DNA from: Rhineura floridana
Taxonomy: Eukaryota > Chordata > Lepidosauria > Squamata > Rhineuridae
DNA length: 64,000 nucleotides
Direction of reading: 5' to 3'
Assembly (NCBI RefSeq): GCF_030035675.1
Contig: NC_084482.1
Location: 226,033,943-226,097,942 of the forward strand
The notes beneath the pieces are model-generated. The model did no database searches, was not told where the DNA came from, and saw only the letters and a program-made list of their open reading frames with translations. Each line of letters starts with the position of its first letter. Position 1 is the first letter of the stretch. The position numbers and the translations under genes were made by a program. Shown here piece after piece: positions 1-11,631 of this stretch.

Positions 1-395
1 TCGAGTCCAACCCCCTGCTCACAGCAGGAAATCCACAGCTAGAGCATCTCCCGCAGATAGCTGTCCAGCCTCTGCTTGAAGACATCCAGCGAAGGGGATC
101 CCACCACCTCCCTAGGCAGTCGGTTCCATTGCCAAACCGCCCTTGCTGTCAAGAAGTTCCTTCTAATGTCCAATCTGAATCTACGCTCCTGCAACTTAAA
201 ACCATTAGACCTAGCCCTACCCTCTGGGGCAGCAGAGAACAAATCTGTACCCTCCTCTATGTGACAGCCCTTCAGGTACTTAAAGAGTGCAATCATGCCA
301 CCCCTCAGCCTTCTCTTCACCAGACTGAACATGCCAAATTCCTTCAACCTTTCCTCATAAGACTTGTTCTCCATACCGGCTATCATCCTCGTCGC
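1..395 (-). mobile_element. CR1 LINE 3' fragment
   Basis: The minus strand encodes the C-terminal part of CR1 reverse transcriptase, with the motifs [20 protein letters not shown] and [14 protein letters not shown] seen in many CR1 copies. The fragment begins within the element's 3' end at the window edge and stops near 395, where unrelated sequence starts. The same fragment with the same break is at 31873-32310. It is not a host gene. Confidence 0.9.
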
Positions 396-834
396 CCTGC
401 GGACAGCAGTCCTGGCAGGGCCTACTGATGATTACAGTCTCCTTTCATTTTGAGCCGGCAGGAATTAGCCATTCTTTTAATTTCTCCTGAAGGCCACAAA
501 GCTAGCTTCATTGGCTGGGGCTGATGGGAGATGGAGTCCAAAACATCTGGAGCAAAGGCTGCCCCAGGACATTGTGGGAAACTAAAAGCATACTTAGATT
601 CAGCCAGCCCAGGCCTCTTGGAGTGCTGCCTGCTTTCACAGTTGAGTTATCTCTCTTGGGCCCATTGACAGACAGTGCCCCACTCCAGACGACCATTTCT
701 CCAGGATGCCTCAGAAATCTGGAATCAGCCTGGCTGTAATTCTGCATTTCACTGAATAAGTGTGGGGGAAGGGACTTGTGGGCAACGACACTAGTATGTT
801 TGATGCTACATGTTGTGGACACTACAACTTGTTA
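396..834. other. Gene-free stretch with degenerate repeat
   Basis: No gene is seen. The stretch around 508-560 (ggctggggctgatgggag...) resembles a short interspersed repeat also suggested near 25602. The rest is unassigned. It is duplicated at 32311-32721. Confidence 0.4.
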
Positions 835-1665
835 TTATTTGTTTGGTTGCTTGGTTGCTTGATTCCACCCTTTCTCCCAGTAGGAGCCCAGGGCGACAAA
901 CACTTGTGCTCCCACACTAAAGGTCTGTTCCCTATGTTGTGCAGAACGGACCTTCTGATAAGATGGTATCTGCAGGAGGCCCTCACCTGCAGAGCACAGT
1001 GATCGACTGGGTGTATTAGGGGTAAGACGGTCTTTCAGGTATCCTGGTCCCGAGCTGTATAGGGCTTTGTACACCAAAACTAGAACCTTGAAGTTGGCTC
1101 CGTAGCAAATGGGCAGCCAGTGCAATTCTTTCAGCAGCGGGGTGACATGTTGGTGATACTCTGCCCCAGTGAGCCATCTCGCCGCCTCATTTTGTACCAG
1201 CTGCAGTTTCTGGACCAACCTCAAGGGCAGCCCCACAAACAGCACATTACAGTAATCCAGCCTAGAGGTTACCAGTGCATGGACAACAGTGGTCAGGCTA
1301 CCCTGGTCCAGAAACAGCTGCAGCTGTCTTATCAGCCGAAGCTGATAAAAGGCACTCCTAGCCACGGAGGTCACCTGGGCCTGTAGTGATGAAGATGGAT
1401 CTAGGAGCAACCCCAGACTATGGACCTGCTCTTTCAGAGGGAGTACGACCCCATCCAAAGCAGGCAACTGACCAATTACTGATGTACCAAGGTGCAAGAT
1501 GGGCTCCACAATGTCAGAGAGGGTATTCGGGGGCAACCGTGTCAAAAGCCCGACGTGCCTCGCTGTTCCACAGAGCGACAAGGGTTCAACAGGGTCTCCT
1601 GCTCGATCTACTGGAAACTCCCTGAGGGCATTCAGGAATCCAGTGGATTCCATTAATCACTGCGG
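835..1665 (-). mobile_element. L2-type LINE, reverse transcriptase C-terminal part
   Basis: An open minus-strand frame of 272 codons carries the C-terminal region typical of L2 reverse transcriptases. It includes TSRLDYCNVLFVGLPLRLVQ, LVQNEAARWLTG and ELHWLPICYGANFKVLVLVY. It lacks the N-terminal endonuclease and the catalytic palm, so it is a 5'-truncated LINE. It abuts the ERV-A gag fragment. The copy at 32722-33585 is nearly identical. Confidence 0.88.
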
Positions 1666-2729
1666 GTGGACCATGTTAATCTGTCCATCACTCCTACAGG
1701 GAGGTTCAGAGCCATAAGTCTAAACTTTGGTCCAAATTGGCTTCCTGTTTTATAGCCAGAAATTTGCCCTGGTTAGGCAGCTTCTGTGACATTTGTCGAA
1801 GATGCCCCTAAAGTCTCTCCCTATCTGCCTGCAACTGGGTGCAGTTGGCCTGAGTCCAATTTTTTCGCAATCCAACACTTTCCTCGGTTTTTCCCCAAAA
1901 AAGCCTGACAACTGGCTCCATTTCTTAAGATCCCATTCCAACCACATCTTGTGCTCAACCACCATCATGTGGCACAGGGTTCCTGCATTGTCCACACAAG
2001 GCCGGTCGCACAAAATCAGTGGGAATTCATAACTTGCTGCCTGTTTTTTCTCAAGTTCCTCTTTCTCTTTTTTCTTTCTAATTTTCTCTTTTTCTCGCAA
2101 GCGCATGACCACTCCTCCTGAGTCCCCCTCTGGTTCTCCATCTTCCCGTTCCTCCTCAGAGGTCGGGGGAGTCCCTTCTGCCCTCGCCTGAGGAATTTTG
2201 CCTCCGGGGTTGGGAACCAAAGGTGGGGCGGAAGGTATTAGGCTGTGACTCTGTATGCTCCTTCTTACTGAATCATCAGTGAAATAACTAGGAGGGGATC
2301 CTCACTGGTCAAAGATCTAACAGCCATTATTCTTATTCCTTTCCATTTCTGCGCTGCTGCCTGCCACAGGAACCGGAAATCCATTTGTCCTGGGTGGTTA
2401 ACCTCAATCTGCCTCCTTACTCCTCTCAAAGTGGCAGCTTCAAAGGAACCACCTCTTGGCCACCCTGCACTGGGGCCAACACTGCAGTGAAGCGTGTCCA
2501 CCGTTCCACACATAACTCAATCATCCTTTTCTTCTTCATGCCTCTCTGAACTGGCAATTTCCCATACTCCCTGTTTGTTCCATGGCGCCTGGCAGGGGTT
2601 CCTCAACTGCTGCTTATCCTGCAAGCTGGCAGCAAAGGTCTCTGTCCAGGGCAACCGAGAGAAATCTCTCGTGGCGCCTGTTGCCTGAATCAGAGAGGAG
2701 ACGCTGCCAGCAAGAGGGGTGCACAGGAG

Positions 2730-2747
2730 ATCCCGGACGAGCCCCCA
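2730..2747 (-). other. Retroviral primer-binding site, tRNA-Pro type
   Basis: Read on the minus strand the 18 bases are TGGGGGCTCGTCCGGGAT, the known complement of the 3' end of tRNA-Pro used by many gammaretroviruses. It lies three bases inside the LTR end, as expected. Confidence 0.88.
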
Positions 2748-2750
2748 AAT

Positions 2751-3383
2751 TGTTAGGTCAAAACTTACTCACCTCACGTTCACCCCAGGAAGAGTGCGGA
2801 GTTGAGTCCCTTGAACCCACTGCCAGAGACCCAGGAAATAACTGACAACCTTTGACAAAGGGGACCCAACCTGTCCAGCAAGGTGCCTTCCAGAAATGGG
2901 AACCCCATTTATTGAAAGGGGTTCAGATTATATACCCTCGGGGAGGGGCTACAGGTCAGGGGGATGAACTTCATAAAGCATAAAGAAATCACACGTTGGC
3001 ATAAAGGTCATGACAAGAGGGGGGGAAGGAGAGGAAGGGGAGATAGGCAAAATTGCCAGGGGCAAGCTGCCCTTTGTAAATCAGATTATGCAGGCTGCTA
3101 CAGCCTTGAGATAAAGGCTGGAGCCAGAGTTCTTAAAACAACGAGAGAACATTAAAACATAGGGAAAGCACAAAGCAAATGCAAAACACCTCCTTGCTGG
3201 GACAAAGGTTTCTCATCCTTTGGCACATATCTGCTAAAGCTCACTTGAGCATGTGAAAAGCTGAATTCAGTTTGTATCCTGGACCAAAGTTCTTTCTGCA
3301 AATCTTCCTGGGATGGGGGTCAGGTTAGGGGCAAATAAACCAAAATCAATTTTATTTCTTCCATAATTCATTTTGACCCAACA
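2751..3383 (-). repeat. ERV-A 5' LTR (copy 1)
   Basis: On the plus strand the block starts tgttaggtcaaaa and ends ttttgacccaaca, inverted terminal sequences with TG...CA ends. The primer-binding site sits directly beside the inner end, which fixes it as the 5' LTR of a minus-strand element. The unit is 633 bp. The second duplication copy of this LTR carries two later LINE insertions. Confidence 0.82.
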
Positions 3384-3699
3384 GTAACCTGCTCTGGGAT
3401 ATATTTTGGACTGAAGAGTGGGATGAACTTGCTACGGCTGATATTTATTTATACAAAAAAAACCCCACAATCAGCTTAACATAATACAAATCTCAAAGTT
3501 GTTTACCTGAAAACACCACAACAACATTCAATAACACTTCCTAAAAATGAGATAAAAACAAAACTGTATATCACAACTAACACTGAGCAGTATGCAATTT
3601 TTTTAAAAAAATGGATCTCCTCTGAGTAGAACTTAAGTTGGATACAGGCCTCAGAGTCAGAGTCCACAAAAGCTAGGGTAAGCATATTAAGCATTTAAA

Positions 3700-4345
3700 G
3701 AGCATTGTCACTGTTCCACGAAATATCTGATGGAGGGCATTCCAGAGGGTTGGTGCAATCACAGGGAAGGTGTGCTTCTGCGTTGTTACCAAGAGACAAT
3801 CCCACAGTTGTGGTACAGCCAACAAGGATCTGCTCAGGGGATCTTAAAGATCAGCTCGGTCTGTACTGGGAAAGATGGACTGCTAGATATCAGTGGTCTG
3901 AAGTTATTTATGACAGGGTTTCCCAAACTGACCCACAGACCACCAATGGTCTATAAGCTTCATTTGGATGGTCCATGACATGCCTGTGGATTTGTGATTG
4001 AAAATAGGTAGCCCTCATCCAACTCATGAGTGCACCCAGGCATCTGTTTAGAACATGCATGGCCTCTCCTGATTCAGACATTACAGAGAAATAGCGCTAG
4101 GTATCAACATACTGGTGGCACCTTGCCCAAGATCTCTTAATGACTGCCCAAAGTGACTTCATATGCAGCTCAGTTGCCAGGTACCTGAGGCATTGTCACC
4201 CAAAACTACTCTCTGGAACCGACCCTGTAAGTATGAGTGAAACCAGAGTAATTTTGTGCTCTCAACCTACAGAGATGGTCCAGGGAGCTATCACGGTCAA
4301 CGGTATCAAAAGCTGCTGAGATATCCAGGAGAAACAATAGAGTCA
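3700..4345 (-). mobile_element. L2-type LINE fragment (reverse transcriptase)
   Basis: On the minus strand, near 4280-4335, the sequence reads LLDISAAFDTVDR, the conserved catalytic-palm motif region of L2 reverse transcriptases. Sequence to the left looks like degraded downstream L2. The element is old and broken in several frames. It is duplicated at about 37030-37700. Confidence 0.65.
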
Positions 4346-4667
4346 TACTCCAAGGCTTTTATTATTATTATTATTAAATATAGAAATGGCGGCAGTTTAC
4401 TTGACAAGGTACACAGATAAAGAGAATGTGAATGTCCTATACAAAAAGTTCCAAAATCCTTCTCCTATGGTAAAAGTTAATGGAGGCCCAAATGTTACCT
4501 TTTCATCACCTTGAGAGCATGAAGCCTGGCCTGTTAACTGGCTCTCATTTTGCTGAGACTTGGAGCTTATCCTACTTGTGACATCATACATGATGTCATA
4601 GTGATGTGTTTCAATCCAGCCTGAGCCTGACTCTACAGAAAGTTTTATGGTTTAGTTCATAACTTAA

Positions 4668-5007
4668 AAAGCTGGTATAGCACAGTGGGGAGGAGAGCCT
4701 GGCTGGGAATCCAGAGTCTGTGAGTTCAAATCCCCGCTCGTGTCTCTTGGGTGTCAAGGCCCAGCTAAAGATCACCCCCACAGTGAGTGTCTCAGGGTTT
4801 ACATGACCAGCCACCTGTGCAGCCGTGGGCAAGCTGCATAGTCCCAAGCAGCCCAGTTGCCCCCCAGCTGGCAGTTGCGGACAAGGAAGTGGCAGACTTG
4901 TGCAGCTGTGGCAAGCTAAGCAGGCCCTAGCCAGCTGGGCAGGACTAGACTCAGAGGGAGGCAATGGTAAAGCCCCTCTGAATACCGCTTACCGTGAAAA
5001 CCCTATT
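4668..5007 (+). mobile_element. tRNA-derived SINE (Sauria type), partial
   Basis: A tRNA-like head (a degraded A box near 4675 and a B box near gagttcaaatcccc) is followed by SINE body sequence. The copy ends in accgtgaaaaccctattca, running straight into the next SINE, so its own tail was lost or replaced. It is duplicated at 38045-38386. Confidence 0.7.
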
Positions 5008-5240
5008 CAGAGAGCCAGTGTGGCATAGTGGTTAGAGTGTTGGACTACGACCTGGGAGACCAGGGTTCAAATCCCCACACAGCCATGAAGCTCACTGAGT
5101 GACTTTGGGCCAGTCACTGCCTCTGAGCCTCAGAGGAAGGCAATGGGAAACCCCCTCTGAACACTGCTTACCATGAAAACCCTATTTGTAGAGTAGCCAT
5201 AAGTCGGGATCAACTTGAAGGAAGTCCATTTCCATTTCCA
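5008..5240 (+). mobile_element. tRNA-derived SINE with BovB-like 3' tail (Sauria SINE)
   Basis: The RNA polymerase III A-box region gtggttagagtgt and B box gggttcaaatcccc lie near the 5' end. The 3' part, gccataagtcgggatcaact, is the BovB-type tail that Sauria SINEs use to borrow BovB reverse transcriptase. It looks nearly full length. The duplicate is at 38387-38615. Confidence 0.85.
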
Positions 5241-5516
5241 TAACTTTAACCCGGAAAGGTGTATTAATGCTCAAGTACAACTCTATTTTTACAAACAGGA
5301 TCAATCCATGTGACCACCCAGGTGAACTTCTTCTGCCAATTGCAGTCTTCAAGGCTAAGTCAAGTGGGCATGAGTGTGAATATTTTCCCCTTTAAAAAAA
5401 GATCTGTATTTTTCATTTATTTCTTTTCTTTCATTTATATCCCACCTTTCTTCTGTCATGGAATCCACGTCAATGTAGCAAATGACTAAAGAGATTCCCC
5501 CTGCTTGGGCTCCCAT

Positions 5517-6029
5517 TGTTACACTAAAAGGCTCTTTTCATCTGGGGGAAGCTCCAATAATCACACCAGATGGGAAACCAAGATATAAAACAACACCTTT
5601 ATTGATTACCAATATCTTTTGCAAAAGAGAGACCAGATATTCGGCTAGTGCCAGAAAATCAGTCTGAAGTGTGATTACAAAGGTACAGTTGATATACACT
5701 CTCAAACCCTCCTTAAGACAGCCCCTCCCTTCTTGCTTGTATCTCTTCAATTGTCTTCATTGTCTTTGCATTGAGCTAGCATTCTAACCTTGAGCGCTCC
5801 TTGTGCTGTTCCTACCTCCCCCAGGCACAATGCATTCTTAGCTCATTCTCTACATGGTATCTTGTTACATGGGATGAACAAGCTGGTAACAGAACATTCA
5901 GCCTTCAGAGGCACCATTAGGAATTTTTGTTTTCTGCTGTTTCTATGTTAGGTCAGGTTAACTCATTCTCTGCTGTGTCAAATTAACACTACATACTACA
6001 GTTCCCAAACTATATCTCATTTCATTACA
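5517..6029 (-). repeat. ERV-B 3' LTR (copy 1)
   Basis: The LTR runs from tgttacactaaaagg to tttcattaca on the plus strand. Its minus strand carries an AATAAA signal in the expected R region near 5600. A purine-rich tract (minus strand tgaggggggat) immediately precedes it, marking it as the 3' LTR. By eye about eight substitutions and two small gaps separate it from its partner over about 510 bases. Confidence 0.88.
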
Positions 6030-6061
6030 ATCCCCCCTCAAAAGCATTTAGGGGTTGAAAC

Positions 6062-7010
6062 TTAATCATTTTCCTCTTCTATTGGTATGTCTCTCAGTCC
6101 TGGCCTTATGGAGGTATCTTGATCTAAAACCTCCAGGCAATCGTGTAACAACTCCCCTGGTTCAGGGATTAAGGTAGTTGGGTTCAAGGTATTGCAAACT
6201 GACAGGGTCAGATTATTACGTCCAGTTAACAAATTCTCATAGGAAGACTGCCTTGAAGAATTGAGAACTTTATCCGCCTTTGTTCCCAGTATTCTGGCTA
6301 CATCATGTGTGCCTGTGATTTCCAGCTGTGCCCCCATGACAATTTTCTCAGCCTTTTGCAACAGGCACGCTGCTGCTGCTACCGCTGTCAAGCAGGTGGG
6401 CCACCCTTTGGCAACAGGATCCAATACTTTAGAATAGTATCCTATGGGTCGCCATTTGTCTCCCCATTTCTGTGTCAGGACTCGTGAAGCTACTCCCTTG
6501 TTTTCGGTCACATACAGTCGGTATGGCTTCTGTCCATCTGGTAGGGCTTAGCACAGGAGGGTTGCTTAGGGCTTGTTTCAACTTCCTAAATGCTTTTTCC
6601 ATTAACTTATCTCATTTCCAATCCTTTAGCCCCTCCTTTGTCAGGGATTCATACAAAACAGCCACTTTTATTCCAAACTCAGGGATCCATTGCCTGCAAA
6701 ACCCCACTAGTCCCAAAAAAGGCTCTCAGTTCTTTTGGAGTTCTGGGGCTTGGCATACCACATATTGCTTCCCTTCGTTCAGGGCCCAAGGCCCTTTTGC
6801 CTTTCTTCATTTGGTTTCCCAGAAACGTAACTTCTTCCTGGCACCACTGCACCTTGTCCTTAGACACTTTATATCCCTTTTTAGCCAATTCCTTCAGAAG
6901 AGACCTAGTAGCCTCTAGGCAGCCCCCCCGGTTTTCCCCACAGACCAGAATATTATCCACATAAACCAAGATCAGGATTTGGGGGTTCCTTTCTCTACAC
7001 AGAACCTTGG
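6062..7010 (-). mobile_element. ERV-B pol-like region (RT end and RNase H)
   Basis: The minus strand between about 6969 and 6679 resembles the gammaretroviral RT palm and connection region (EEVTFLG, PRTPKELRAFFGTSG). Between 6511 and 6062 it resembles the RNase H start (PIGYYSKVLDPVAKGWPTCL). It is part of a broken fossil and not an active gene. It lies directly upstream of the 3' LTR, where env would be expected. Confidence 0.75.
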
Positions 7011-7447
7011 GGTCAGTGTATTTGGTGGGTGATATGTGATCACGTTGTGCTCAATTGCAAGGGTGGTTTCATCTATTTTTGTTGGGCATGCAGTATGTAT
7101 ATTGAGTTCCCCATTTGCCATGTGTGGTCAATGGGAAAAAGGGGGAGTCGTAGTGTGAGGAGTCCGCATATGCGTGTGTGTATATCTGCATGTGTATTTC
7201 TAACTGACACCAAAAAAACTAAGGCTCTCTCTAATGAACAATGGGATTCACTGTGGGTGGGGGTGTATATGCCAAGGAATAAGATAACATTTATGCAACA
7301 GTGTTTAACTCTGCCCTTGTTTTCCTTTGCACAAAACCTCTGGAACGCATCACCAGCCATACCATCAGGTGGGGTGTGTGAGAGTGGGGGTGGGAGTTAT
7401 AGCTCTTGGCCTTGCACCTCCTAGAGTCCACTTGAACTAACCTGGGG

Positions 7448-7798
7448 TTAGCCAAGCCGTACCACTCCCCCCCCTCTTTGAAATGTAGACATATACATCC
7501 TTTCACAGTTCTGCCCCCGGGCTCCAATGCTGACTTCCAATTGGTGTAATTGTGCTATATGTGATAGGATCCATCTCACAAGGGCCATTGAGACAAAGAC
7601 CAGAATTATTTGAAGCATTAAAATCACCACAATGGGGTGCATTATAAGATTTAAACCTCCTTTGGCGTCCTCACCCCAGCCAAACAGGGAATTCCACCAT
7701 CCATGTGCCTCTATCTGTGAGAGCTTATCTATAATATGAGTGACTGCATGACGATCATGTGTTATCTGACGTGTAACTTGCACTCCTAAACATTGCAC
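7448..7798 (-). mobile_element. ERV-B env-like transmembrane subunit fragment
   Basis: The minus strand shows an envelope TM-like end: a GWWNSLFGWGED stretch, a long hydrophobic segment (PIVVILMLQIILVFVSMALV) and a short tail. A second purine-rich run near 7466-7480 overlaps its end, as at retroviral env/PPT junctions. This suggests the interior joins parts of two proviruses. It is a fossil. Confidence 0.6.
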
Positions 7799-8629
7799 TA
7801 TTCCTAACCATTATTATGACAGAATGGGAAAATAAACAAATGGGCGAGAAAATAATGATGCAATGGGCCAATACTCTACACTGGTGAACCCCACATCTGA
7901 AATAGTCAAATTCTGTAAACCCCCGTTACGAAATCACTCAGAGGGATTGGAAAAGTAAAAAAAAATCCTAGGAGCAAAACAGCCATAACATATAAATTAT
8001 GAAAGGGAAAACAACAACAACAACGGTCAACACATCCTTAAAGGACAATGCATAAATAATTACATACAATATTATAATGGACAAAAAACAAGTATCATGG
8101 TGTTGAAACATGCTGTGGGATGGCTTGCACAAAGTTCATCCTCTGGAAACCAGCTGGTCATGTTCAGTGGAAGCTGTAACTGAACTGTGTATGGTTTGCC
8201 GATGCTAGGCAGAAAAACTGGAATAATGAAAAGAATAATAATTCCCCCTCCCCCCGAGTGACTGTGATAAAGATTGCAAGCTTGCACAACATGGGACATC
8301 TCGCCAGAAGAAATAGTGGTGTCCATTTCAGGTCAATGGCCAAGTAGACCTGTCAGTTCCTGTAGTTGGGGAAGAATGAAGCAGGCCCCTATGCTGTTAT
8401 GGTAGCACATGCTGGAGAATGGCACGCCAGGTGCATAGCTATGTCCTGGCCCAGGGCGTGGGTACCGGCTTCATGTCAGTGATCTGTGAGGCTCCAGTCA
8501 AAAATGCCTGCAATAAAATCTCCTGTGACACACACACAAAAGGAAACGTTCCTTTGGGGATAATGCCTCAGCACAGGAAAGAAAATATAAAAAGACTTCG
8601 GAACAAAAGTGAACAAAAACCAAAATATT

Positions 8630-9328
8630 AAGAACATAAGAACATAAGAACATAAGAAGAGCCTGCTGGATCAGGCCAGTGGCCCATCTAGTCCAGCATC
8701 CTGTTCTCACAGTGGCCTACCAGGTGCCTGGGGGAAGCCCGCAAGCAGGACCCGAGTGCAAGGACAGTCTCCCCTCCTGAGGCTTCCGGCAACTGGTTTT
8801 CAGAAGCATGCTGCCTCTGACTAGGGTGGCAGAGCACAGCCATCATGGCTAGTAGCCATTGATAGCCCTGTCCTCCATTAATTGGTCTAATCTTCTTTTA
8901 AAGCCATCCAAGCTGGTGGCCATTACCGCATCTTGTGGGAGCAAATTCCATAGTTTAACTATGCGCTGAGTAAAGAAGTACTTCCTTTTGTCTGTCCTGA
9001 ATCTTCCAACATTCAGCTTCTTTGAATGTCCACGAGTTCTAGTATTATGAGAGAGGGAGAAGAACTTTTCTCTATCCACTTTCTCAATGCCATGCATAAT
9101 TTTATACACTTCTATCATGTCTCCTCTGACCCGCCTTTTCTCTAAACTAAAAAGCCCCAAATGCTGCAACCTTTCCTCGTAAGGGAGTCGCTCCATCCCC
9201 TTGATCATTCTGGTTGCCCTCTTCTGAACCTTTTCCAACTCTATAATATCCTTTCTGAGATGAGGCGACCAGAACTGTACACAGTATTCCAAACGCGGCC
9301 GCACCATAGATTTATACAACGGCATTAT
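8630..9328 (-). mobile_element. CR1 LINE, 5'-truncated, present only in duplication copy 1
   Basis: The minus strand encodes the CR1 reverse-transcriptase C-terminus ([44 protein letters not shown]), open for 163 codons. The 3' end is the typical aagaacataag repeat at the left. Copy 2 has the empty site (about 42005: caaaatattgtgttgc). The bases atatt appear on both sides (8625-8629 and 9327-9331), a likely 5-bp target-site duplication. The insertion therefore postdates the segmental duplication and interrupts the ERV-B fossil. Confidence 0.93.
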
Positions 9329-11118
9329 ATTGTGTTGCAACTAACAATTTAGCAGCTTTGTACGTTGCACTGAGTATTCCCATTAGTAGTGGAAAAAGAT
9401 ACAATTAAAAAAGTTTCAGACAGACAAACACACAACAGGACTACACATTCTAAAAAACCTTTGAGTTTCTCTAGCCTCTGATCATGTACAGAGGTTGCCC
9501 ATGAAAGTAGCCACGGAAAGCAGCCTTTAGGAAGAAGGGGGATTACTTTGCAGCTTCTACACAGACTGGAGAAAACAACTTTAAGAAACTTAATAAGAGA
9601 AGGGAGCTCCAGAGGAAATAAAATCTTGCACAGAGGAATACAAGGAGAGAGAAAGAAAAACAATTTACAGCTGCATTCTTAAATTACCAAACTATACTTA
9701 TGCTTTAAATCAAACAGTAGAAAACTTCTTAATTTCTTAACACTATACCAGAGTGGCAAAAAGGAGATCCTGAAGGTTCTCCTCTATACCCATATAAAAA
9801 CAAAATAAACATTGTTAACGCCTGGCTTCTACTTCGTCCTATAATCAGAAAGGCAAATGGGATAAAAAGATTAGACTTTTGATCATATACAAATGCAAAA
9901 GAAAACCCTCTGTCCGCACAGTTATCAGCAGAAAATCTCGGGTCAGTCGAGAACTAATTCCTGTAATTAAATCATGATTTATATGCACGGAAATAACCGC
10001 AATTACACAATGAACTGAAAGATATAACAGAATTATACCGGGCTGCAAGGGGCAGCGGCTGCGTTGCTCTCTTGGCTGTTTACTTGTCAAGTGGGGGAAA
10101 GGAAGGAGGGGTTGTAAATTTAGACATGCACATACACAGAGAACAAGCTGCAGTAATGAAAACTAGAACAGAAATTATTCTCTTTTCTTTTCCCTAAAAC
10201 AATCCACTAATTTTCCCAAGACATTTCTTACCCATCACAAATGGCTCTTTAACCTTTTCACTGTCTACGTAGCTCAAGCCTTCTGTCTACATCCTGTATG
10301 CCTCAATCTTAACAACTACCCTTGTTCCTCCACATTGTTTCTTCTTTAATCACTTGCTTGGACCAGCAGAGCAAATCTCTTCACATTAACTTAAAAGATT
10401 GCTAAAAGCTACCAAAGGAACAAATTAGGTTCTTTAAATCTTGTGAAAAACAAGGACAGCCAGCAGAAATAGTAGAATGGACAACACAGCCGATCCAAGC
10501 AGCAAGGAAAAACAACATGTTTTAGGAAGTGACAGTAAAGGGAGGAAAGTTCCCTTATAACATTCCCACAGAAAATCTTCACACAGACACTCAAAGAAAC
10601 CTTCACACCTCACATATAACCAATTCACATTTGAGTACCCAATTCATACACGTCTATTTAGACAAAATCATTCCTAATACCACTCTTATTTCCTGGGAAA
10701 ATACTACAAACCTTACACACATGGGAGCTTCTCTTCCAGTAATGCCCCTGTTCCCATCTTACTGGGTTTTTCAACTGCCTGCTATAGGTCAGTTCCCTGG
10801 GCTTTTCAACAGGCTCTCGTCCCACGGGCCCCTCGTGAAGTCACCCCTACTTAAGCAGATCTTACCAGGCTTCTCAGTAGGCCTTCTGACTCTCACGACC
10901 ACACACAGTCATCGACAGCTTCCTGTTACTCCCTAAGGTATTGGCTTCTCTTGTTTCACTTATTGGAGCTCTGGCTGAAAACTGCTGTGACTTCCACTCT
11001 CCGCCTTTTCTTGGCCCCAAGCCAGGTTAAAACAACCTGGAGTGCTCTCCTTGGCTCGCCAAGGGCGACCTGGAAGGCCAGCAGGTCAGCCAGACCTCGT
11101 GGCTGTGCTCGCCAAAAT

Positions 11119-11627
11119 TGTTACACTAAAAGGTTCTTTTCATCTGGGGGAAGCTCCAATAATCACACCAGATGGGAAACCAAGATATAAAACAACACCT
11201 TTATTGATTACCAATATCTTTTGCAAAAGAGAGACCAGATATTCGGCTAGTGCCAGAAAATCAGTCTGAAGCGTGATTACAAAGGTACAGTTGATATACA
11301 CTCTCAAGCCCTCCTTAAGACAGCCCCTCCCTTCTTGCTTGTATCTCTTCAATGTGCTTCATTGTCTTTGCATTGAGCTAGCATTCTAACCTTGAGCGCT
11401 CCTTGTGCTGTTCCTACCTCCCCCAGGCACAATGCATTCTTAGCTCAGTCTCTACATAGTATCTTGTTACATGGGATGAACAAGCTAACAGAACATTCAG
11501 CCTTCACAGGCACCATTAGGAATTTTTGTTTTCTGCTGTTTCTATGTTAGGTCAGGTTAACTCATTCTCTGCTGTGTCAAATTAACACTACATACACAGT
11601 TCCCAAACTATATCTCATTTCATTACA
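11119..11627 (-). repeat. ERV-B 5' LTR (copy 1)
   Basis: This is the partner of the LTR at 5517-6029 with the same ends and polyadenylation region. Its outer end is followed by the flank ccat. The inner flank (about 11096-11118) should hold the primer-binding site, but no standard tRNA match is recognised there. Confidence 0.88.
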
Positions 11628-11631
11628 CCAT

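Larger units (their letters stand above)
1737..3383 (-). mobile_element. ERV-A, 5' part of a gamma-type endogenous retrovirus (copy 1)
   Basis: On the minus strand the order is 5' LTR (2751-3383), a proline-tRNA primer-binding site, a leader of about 500 bases and a gag-like reading region (about 1737-2220). The reading region is rich in Lys, Glu and Arg and has capsid-like stretches. No pro, pol, env or second LTR follows; the fossil ends against an L2 fragment. It is broken, with several breaks and the 3' half gone. It predates the segmental duplication, since both copies have it. Confidence 0.8.
5517..11627 (-). mobile_element. ERV-B, endogenous retrovirus with two LTRs (copy 1)
   Basis: Two near-identical LTRs (5517-6029 and 11119-11627) bound the element. 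The host bases ccat occur on both outer flanks (5513-5516, 11628-11631), a 4-bp target-site duplication like that of gammaretroviruses. A polypurine tract beside the left LTR shows minus-strand orientation. Inside are pol-like (RT and RNase H) and env-like pieces, but env lies upstream of pol, which is not the normal order, and gag is not recognised. It is a broken fossil with multiple breaks and a rearranged interior. A CR1 later inserted at 8630-9328. Its age is slightly greater than the segmental duplication. Confidence 0.85.

Noticed and set aside
5030-5090. Functional tRNA gene
   Set aside because: The A and B boxes are there, but no cloverleaf closes and the unit continues into a SINE body with a BovB tail.
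10409-10628. Short hydrophobic minus-strand frames inside ERV-B as a membrane protein
   Set aside because: There are two overlapping frames of about 65 codons with no recognised family; a hydrophobic stretch alone is not enough.
10529-10936. Plus-strand frame of 135 codons inside ERV-B, kept in both copies
   Set aside because: Its conservation is explained by the recent duplication. It is antisense to the element and matches nothing.
11096-11118. Primer-binding site of ERV-B
   Set aside because: The sequence next to the LTR begins with a TGG-like triplet but does not match the 3' end of a tRNA I can name.
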